The notes under the pieces are model-generated. The model ran no database searches, was not told where the DNA came from, and saw nothing but the letters and a program-made list of their open reading frames with translations. Below, in pieces: positions 59,601 to 64,000 of a DNA stretch of 64,000 nucleotides. This DNA is from Pampus argenteus (lineage: Eukaryota > Chordata > Actinopteri > Scombriformes > Stromateidae). Location of the stretch: positions 18,830,001 to 18,894,000 of the forward strand of contig CM072864.1 of assembly GCA_036937835.1 (NCBI GenBank). The letters are read 5' to 3'. The translations under genes were made by a program, and so were the position numbers. Every line of letters begins with the position of its first letter. Within the stretch, counting starts at the first letter, position 1.

Positions 59601-62600
59601 TGACATATTTGCAATTTTAATATTGTTTTATCCTGATTGATTTTAGCCACTACAGTATGAACACATTGACGTGTCTCATTTTAATCAAGATTTTTGTTGC
59701 TGTAGCCCAAATTAGGAACCGAAAACAGTATTTATTTCTTCCTGTGTACCATGTAATTGAATGTTAGGTTTGAAGAATTACTTCACATTTTGTGTTGTAG
59801 CTCCATAACACATTTTCTTTCATAAATCCTCATTGGTTTAGATCTGGAGTCAAAAGACCAGCATGTTGGACATTTAATTGGTTCATTGGTTATGGAATAA
59901 CTTGAGTGTTGTGACTGCCTATTAAATAGACTGAAATAGTGGTTAAACAAAGTGGTATTCAAAAAGTGCCTAACTTTATTAATGCTGCTGTGCATTTACA
60001 GTCACGTATTTTCTTTCTTTTCTACACAATGTTTGCAGCTTATTTTTGCTATACTATAACTATCATAACAAACCTAACCAAAACTAACCTTTTAATTAAT
60101 AATAATGTACTGATTTATTCAAATTCTTAGTAAGCCACTTGATTGCTTGATCCCAGACTTACTTTCTTTTTTGGATTTATTCAAAATATGTAACTACCAC
60201 CTACTTGTATTATGGTATTTTGCACTTCCTCAAGTCATGGATAAGCTGTATAATTAGTTACTAATATAATAATTAGTAATATACAAATTTTAATGTTAAG
60301 CAAGAAGTTACTCTATTCCCAAACATGTTTTTTTTATGCTTACTTTACAAACTAGCCACATTTCAATTATGGATATATTTGCCCTGAATACTATGTTCTC
60401 TCTGAATCCTGGAGAAAGGAAATATCTATTTGAAAGTTTCACTCTAACCAGTGCCGAATGTTCAAAATAATTTCCCCTTCTTACTCTATAAACCACACAT
60501 TGTGAACTGTGCTCTGATTTCCACTCGTACTTAAAATTACATTTTGGGTTTGTGGTTCACTGAGTACGCACTGAGTTCACCGACTTTCGAATGGATGTCC
60601 AACAGAGTGTTGTCATGGTTCCCAAAGACTCGCCTTAAAAAATGTTGAGGGAAGACAAAGACTTGAAGTGTTTGCATGAAGTTATTTGGGAGAACTATCC
60701 ATGTCAAATGAGATTTTGAGGACTGCCTTGTTTCTCCCTTTCTTCAAATGCCACATTCATGAATATAGATCTATCAGCTATGATCTATGCAATCAGTCTT
60801 TGATGTCAGTTGTTTTTTTTGCCTCTTTGCTTTAGCTGATGCTTATTTGAATAAGCAGCAAGTCTGCCTGTCAATCTGTCTTTTCCTTGCTGCATTTGTA
60901 GCTTTAAAAGAACCCAATAATTATTATAACATTTGAATACCAGATGGCCTTCGAATCATATTAGAGAAAACTTGACACTCATGAGAGAGACATTTAAGTC
61001 TCTATCAAAAGGTTAAACTTGGGCTCGGAATGATTAAATGATTTTCTGTGTTTTATACTAAGTTTTGACAGTATATATACTCTGCCTAAACTATGCTGTA
61101 ACAAAAACCAAAAGATATAAAGACATATGCAAATCTAGTATCCCCACCCTGTGCTGTTTAGCATCATGACCTTGTGTCTTCATGACTATCTTTGCATGCA
61201 AAAGCTTACATCTCTATTAAATGCTCCGTTGAAGAATGTTATTTAACGTATGCACTGGTGCTGATGGCTACCGGATTAGCTGGAAAAAGTATACATCAAA
61301 TGGACAATTTACAATGTACTCGTCTTTTGAAATATACATATTATGGTCTGTGCTAGGTCTCATTTCAAAGTGTCTGTTAAGTGTTGTATGTCCGTCTGCT
61401 GTTTTGAATCTGCAATATGAAGTGCCTCATTGTGTGGCTGTGTATCAAGTTGTGTTGCTCCTTAATCATGCACTGTGCAAACATACAGTACCTGTTGGAA
61501 CACTATGGCTCACTGATTTAAAGGGGATATACTGAATCCTTTTGATGTTGGAGGTTGTTTTTTTCTTTTTTTAAAGTATGACTGAAATAAAATGACATGC
61601 TCCAAGTGCAGTTATTTGTTATATATATGGGTGGTATTTCTTTTCACAGCCAATAAGCCAGTTTAGGGTCAGAATCAGATCATTACATGCTGGCACCACA
61701 GCAGAAAAGAATAAGCCATTATCTTACACCAATAAGCCATATTATAGTATTGTTTCTACAACATAATATAAAGACATGAGATTGAGACTTGTTGTTCCAC
61801 TAACATGATTTTAGTCATTACATTTAGAAAAACTTGAGCCTAAACTTGTGAATTTAGATATTCCTGCTTTGAAGCTGCTTCAAATACTACTTGAAATGGT
61901 TTATTATGTTTAACATTGTGTTACAATAGCAGCTTCAGTAAAACGTGATTGTTGGATTTCCACAGGTTGTTGAATTGAGAGAGAATTCAGCTTTTAGCTT
62001 GTTGTTAGGATTTCAGCAGGGAGGAGGTTAATGAATGAAATGAAAAGGCTGCATTGTCTTCCCAGAAGACACTGAACAAACAGGATGAGGTCATCAGGAC
62101 CACAGCCTGTCCTGCTCTGGTGATGATGGCGCCCCTCATTGGATTACAGTTGACTCAGCTTCTACCAGCATCATTCTTCTTCTATTCCAGCCGTTTCTCT
62201 CTGAATATATGATGATGTTTCACTTATCATGGAGTGTCATTTCCAGAACATTGTATACTCATTGCACACATATTAAAAAAAAGCTTTTCATTCATTGCTT
62301 TGGCTTTAGACTTGAGCTACCATTCTTCGCTACTTCGCTACTATTCTTTAGAAGCGCTTAGAGAAAGTTTAATAACTTCTCTCTTTTGAACAGAACTGTT
62401 ATTTCTGCTCTTTAGTTTGGGTTTATGTCTTATTATGGACAGTGAACGTGTGATTATTGATTGTGTGACCTAATGTTATCATCACAGATTTAAGTAAACA
62501 TTAGTAGCATTCACTGCTAATGTTTTCTTATTCATATACATTATGTCTATTATAAGTCCATAACTTGTAGTGTTTTCGATACAGGTCTGGAAACATACAG

Positions 62601-63041
62601 AATGAGGAAAAACAGTCCAAAATCTTCCATCTCATTACACATTTTATGTAATTGTAAACCTACTGTCATCTTCCATGTAAATGTTTATACATCCAGCGGC
62701 ATGTATCATCGTATCATTTGGACAGGTACTCAAAGATTTCAGCTCTTGTCTTTAGTGTTGAAATAAAACTCTTACACTGAATTTCGAAACAGAGAATGGG
62801 TAGTAATCTTACGATAAGGGACAAAGTGTATTTTGGGTTGAATTGTTGTTCCGATGGCTAGCTGAGCTCACCTGTTGTTGCGGCTGATGGACAGTTGTCC
62901 ATGTTCTCTTTCCTCTGTCCCATGTTGGTGTCCAGGTTTACGAGAGCAAATTGCAGGAACTTCAGAAACAGGTTGAGACTCGTTCGCTAGTAGCTGAGAC
63001 ACCTGATGAGGAAGAGCTGGAGGAGGAGGAGGAAGAGGAAG
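28573..63041 (+). CDS. kif1b: kinesin-3 family motor KIF1B, 5' half with alpha and beta splice forms
   Basis: KIF1B is a plus-end microtubule motor. The alpha form is linked to mitochondrial transport and the beta form to synaptic vesicle precursors. Twenty-one coding exons (numbered 2-22) common to both forms run from ATG 28573 to 55464 and add up to exactly 705 codons. They then continue either into the alpha terminal exon (57681-59204, stop) or into the beta exon 62936-63041, after which the gene runs out of the window. The alpha protein would be 1212 residues (human about 1153). The beta-specific cargo and PH-domain exons lie to the right. Exon coordinates are in the block entries. Intron 2 alone is 14.7 kb. 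Confidence 0.96.
28900..29560. mobile_element. foldback-type element with long inverted arms
   Basis: The left arm (about 28900-29101) and right arm (about 29391-29560) are reverse complements of each other. They share TTGGTTTATACTGGGACAC, TTACTTTGTAGTTTATAGTT and GAGTTTCTATG blocks. The left arm has two extra segments (near 28970 and 28998), so it is about 30 bp longer. The 290-bp spacer has no evident ORF. This is typical of nonautonomous DNA transposons with long terminal inverted repeats. I could not find a convincing target duplication. Confidence 0.7.
30646..30973. repeat. two 21-bp direct repeats about 300 bp apart
   Basis: Identical 21-bp copies beginning GATTAAGTTGTCACCCGG occur at 30646-30666 and 30953-30973. 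They are long for a transposon target duplication and no inverted termini are seen between them, so their origin is unclear. Confidence 0.6.
32537..32611. repeat. compound (CA)n(TA)n microsatellite
   Basis: About 14 CA units followed by about 23 TA units. Likely polymorphic in length. Confidence 0.95.
37280..37380. repeat. possible MITE fragment
   Basis: ACATGTAAAC near the left and GCATGTAAACC near the right surround an imperfect palindrome (AAACCAGATTTTTT and AAAATAACCTGGTTT). The ACATGTAAAC motif is frequent in fish MITE copies, but both ends are not in opposite orientation here, so the assignment is weak. Confidence 0.25.
40820..40890. promoter_or_regulatory. candidate RFX/CRE-like regulatory cluster in KIF1B intron 2
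   Basis: GGTTGTTATGGCAACC (about 40825-40840) resembles an RFX X-box with mismatches; CTGTTGCCATGG follows about 15 bp later and TGATGACGTTG about 30 bp after that. Each site is common by chance, but their combination resembles that near 51465. Function is inferred only. Confidence 0.3.
48629..50922 (+). CDS. kif1b: KIF1B exons 14-15, neck/linker with alternative splicing
   Basis: Exon 14 (48629-48670, 42 nt) encodes IDPMGDDCPGSGIK and matches the human IDPLIDDYSGSGSK insert; it starts and ends in phase 1 and can be skipped. Its donor AAAT|GTGTGT is weak, which fits regulated use. Exon 15 (50711-50922) encodes YLKDIQNNKNRYLIASENQ, then PGHFSTAPIGSLTASPSS and TSIQERIMSTPGGEEAIERL. Inside it TTTCTCCACAG|CCCCTATTGG is a usable acceptor at 50789 that would join exon 13 in frame as D-T-P-I-G-S, parallel to the human short form D-T-S-M-G-S. 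This region lies between motor and FHA domains, where the neck coil controls dimerisation. Confidence 0.9.
49152..49223 (+). CDS. candidate 24-codon KIF1B cassette exon
   Basis: A 72-nt open segment follows a strong pyrimidine-rich acceptor (CATCCGCTGCAG) and precedes donor AAAG|GTGCAT. It enters and leaves in phase 1, exactly like exon 14, so it can be inserted between exons 14 and 15 or replace exon 14. Read in that frame it encodes DNVQSLKMPHLSSQIEAQSY plus KRK. I do not recall this peptide from mammalian KIF1B. Confidence 0.45.
49571..49926. mobile_element. hAT-type MITE
   Basis: The 340-bp element 49579-49918 is bounded by TAGGGCTGGGCGATATAT and its exact reverse complement. Flanks are GTTCCCAT (49571-49578) and GTTCCTAT (49919-49926), an 8-bp target duplication with one substitution, which indicates a hAT-type insertion. 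It has no coding capacity. It is in the KIF1B intron before exon 15. Confidence 0.82.
51465..51510. promoter_or_regulatory. intronic RFX X-box, CCAAT box and CRE cluster
   Basis: GTTTCCATGGCAAC (51465-51478) is a full RFX X-box by consensus (two half-sites separated by 2 bp). CCAAT at 51499-51503 runs straight into a palindromic CRE, TGACGTCA, at 51503-51510, followed by AGCGCCAACG. The three sites lie within 46 bp in an otherwise AT-rich intron between KIF1B exons 15 and 16. The arrangement resembles a compact promoter; whether it is active is unknown. Confidence 0.45.
51984..55464 (+). CDS. kif1b: KIF1B exons 16-22, coiled coil and FHA domain
   Basis: Exons: 51984-52063, 52604-52679, 53752-53831, 54281-54387, 54716-54799, 55090-55270, 55392-55464. 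Exons 16-17 encode a coiled-coil segment (AELNETWEEKLRKTEAIRME) and GGTLGVFSPKK. Exons 18-21 encode the forkhead-associated domain (about residues 530-640), with [39 protein letters not shown] and GNRIIMGKNHVFRFNHPEQA. Exons 21-22 encode WTFAQRELLEKQGIDMKQEM and YKKEKEEADQLLEQQRL. Exon 22 ends in phase 0, the branch point between alpha and beta forms. All phases match. Confidence 0.95.
53439..53501 (+). CDS. candidate 21-codon KIF1B cassette exon, related to exon 17
   Basis: A 63-nt open segment after CATGGGTTAG and before AAAAAG|GTTGGT, phase 0 to phase 0, encoding HFIEKPCDLYTDFNG then VFSPKK. Its last seven residues, GVFSPKK, are identical to the end of exon 17, and the nucleotides at the two donors are alike (GGGGTCTTTTCTCCTAAAAAG versus one or two changes). 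It could be inserted between exons 17 and 18 without frameshift. It is best explained as a partial duplication of exon 17 followed by divergence. Confidence 0.55.
57681..59204 (+). CDS. kif1b: KIF1B-alpha terminal exon
   Basis: One large exon of 507 codons, starting after TTTCTTAAG and ending at TGA 59202-59204. It begins DGDSDSGDDSDKRSCEESW and continues REKLPPSKLQTIVKKCGLPS and YQIPQRRRITKDSKWVTISD, which I recognise as the KIF1B-alpha tail. A coiled coil follows (HIDKLEDILQEVKKQNNMKD). The second half is diverged: Ser/Pro/Glu-rich, then His/Gln/Tyr/Asn-rich with RGRSNSF, RRHSQSF and RRQMSAP, which look like basophilic kinase or 14-3-3 sites. The last four residues, ETAV, form a class I PDZ-binding motif; KIF1B-alpha is known to bind PSD-95-type PDZ proteins through its C terminus. 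The exon lies between shared exon 22 and the first beta exon. Confidence 0.95.
   Translation, partial: DGDSDSGDDSDKRSCEESWRLITSLREKLPPSKLQTIVKKCGLPSSGKRREPVKMYQIPQRRRITKDSKWVTISDLKIQAVKEICYEVALNDFRHTRQEIEALAIVKMKELCASYSKKDPNERDSWRAVARDVWDTVGVGDERIEDVITSLSRPGGVVMDELKVHIDKLEDILQEVKKQNNMKDEEIRALRNKMVKMEKVLPLITPESQEKPPSVPTSTSATRTPSPLEGKPPVPEKHDPEDGDSQTGQSTGDDSTLKRGHIRWMRQEQLRLKNLQQQEISKQLRRQTGPHRFIPPEDRKLRFPFKSNPKHRNSWSPGTHIIITDQQVIELKVPKEAVEEEEGESQAVESVQSREKMAASVIQVTPPLPSPLVQRSNKDLEQGLSQGHRHNYRNNQHLQPHERGRSNSFNYRQRPSGSMESLQQSEPNRRHSQSFYQPRYHQNQSAHPQPHHQHPYHYNNMMYTDGNFSGYQQYHHTDHHPINFQAPPRMRRQMSAPNLKASRETAV
59205..61610 (+). other. KIF1B-alpha 3' UTR
   Basis: Non-coding sequence after the alpha stop. 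A good AATAAA at 61586-61591, followed by a T-rich stretch (GTTATTTGTTATATA), suggests cleavage near 61605-61620, giving a 2.4-kb 3' UTR. Scattered open frames here are short and in the wrong context. Confidence 0.6.
61611..62935 (+). other. remainder of intron before the KIF1B-beta exon
   Basis: AT-rich non-coding sequence that is intron for the beta form. An AATAAA occurs near 62762. I see no exon, RNA gene or clear transposon. Confidence 0.5.
62936..63041 (+). CDS. kif1b: first KIF1B-beta-specific exon
   Basis: A 106-nt exon after GGTGTCCAG and before GAAG|GTATGT. It joins exon 22 in phase 0 and encodes VYESKLQELQKQVETRSLVA, then ETPDEEELEEEEEEE, ending in phase 1. Human KIF1B-beta has DYESKLQALQKQVETRSLAA with a similar acidic run at this point. 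It continues the coiled coil and leads toward the cargo-binding and PH-domain exons beyond the window. Confidence 0.94.
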
Positions 63042-64000
63042 GTATGTATCGTAAAGCTTAAAGTCTTTATTTCTTTACATACTGTATTCAAGCCCAAAAA
63101 GATTTTTAAAAAAGAAAAATGTTTTCTTCCACATTTTCTGTCTAGAACCTAAACTACTGGGATGTGCGTACAGTATTTTCTTTCTCATATTCAAAAGGAC
63201 ATAATGTCAACTTAATGCAGATTAATTACAATGTGTTAATATTGTCATACTAATTACTCATTCAAGGCATTAAGTCAAAACAATTGATAAATCATATATC
63301 TGCTAATCCCTTTGGAATAAAATGCAATACTGATGTAATGTAAACCACTATTTGAAGTCTAAAGGACCATACCAGATAGTTTTTCATATTTTAGCCCATC
63401 AGCTACACGCAGCTACATGCCTTAATTTAACTGGCAACAATGGATCAAATCAAGTCATTTAATAATACAAGCAGTAGTTTTTTAATGCAGTACTAAACAC
63501 AGTAAACATTTCATCTTTAGTGACTGACACATTTTGACTAAAAGAGGGAAAAATAAGCTTTTTGTCTGTGTCTAAACTAATTGCAAATATAATAATAATA
63601 ATAATATACTCCTGCTTTTAAACATTACTGAATTTAACAAAACCTCAGCATCAGAATTGCTAATGAAGTAAAACGTGATAGCAGGTTCTTGTCCAATCTT
63701 TTGTATTTTTGGTGATGGGGCTGAACTATAGACGATGGACTTAAAACAACGCAAAATAATAAGTTAAAATGTTGCTGTTCTTTTTACTCTTCTGGGTTAC
63801 TGCTTGCAAGTAAACTTAAAATAAAATAAAAAAATAAATAAACATTCCACATGATGAATTAACCAGAATTGTGGGCATTAAAGCACAATAAATCTGGTAT
63901 TGGGCTAAAACAAGAAAAGCCACTGATATGGTCCTTTTGGGTTTTATGTGCATCTACATTGTGTGTAAGTGTGTGTCTGTGTACACGCGTGTTAACTTCA
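63042..64000 (+). other. KIF1B-beta intron, to right edge
   Basis: AT-rich intron with simple A-rich and TAA runs (near 63590 and 63820). No exon is visible before the window ends. Confidence 0.55.

Overview
This window is vertebrate nuclear DNA, most likely from a teleost fish. It has intron-rich genes with GT-AG splice sites, AATAAA polyadenylation signals, an AT-rich intron background and short fish-type DNA transposons. I assigned exons by reading the translations against remembered vertebrate protein families and checking splice sites and codon phase by eye. No database search was run.

Four genes lie head to tail on the + strand: the 3' part of NMNAT1 (955-3372), all coding exons of RBP7 (5053-6061), all coding exons of UBE4B (7274-25120) and the 5' half of KIF1B (promoter near 26770, ATG at 28573, continuing past the right edge). 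This is the same order as in the human 1p36 block NMNAT1-RBP7-UBE4B-KIF1B, so it is an ancient conserved syntenic segment. The genes do not form an operon or pathway; each is separately transcribed. They cover nuclear NAD synthesis, retinoid binding, ubiquitin chain extension and axonal transport.

Layout: 1-950 holds a LINE fragment and intron. 955-3372 holds the last three NMNAT1 coding exons, with a pogo-like MITE in the first intron. 5053-6061 is the four-exon RBP7 gene. 7274-25120 is UBE4B with 28 coding exons, including a 486-nt in-frame Pro/Ser-rich cassette exon, a GC-AG intron, two large DNA-transposon insertions and the C-terminal U-box. 26770-27344 is the CpG-rich KIF1B promoter and untranslated exon. 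28525-63041 holds the KIF1B motor, neck and FHA exons, the 507-codon KIF1B-alpha terminal exon and then the first KIF1B-beta-specific exon.

The most interesting observations concern splicing: two candidate undescribed KIF1B cassette exons (one looks like a partial duplicate of its upstream neighbour), an alternative acceptor inside a neck exon, and an acidic UBE4B exon that does not fit the main reading frame. Others are a compact RFX/CCAAT/CRE cluster inside KIF1B, transposons whose 8-bp target duplications are still visible, and a 34-bp tandem array that stays open in all three forward frames.
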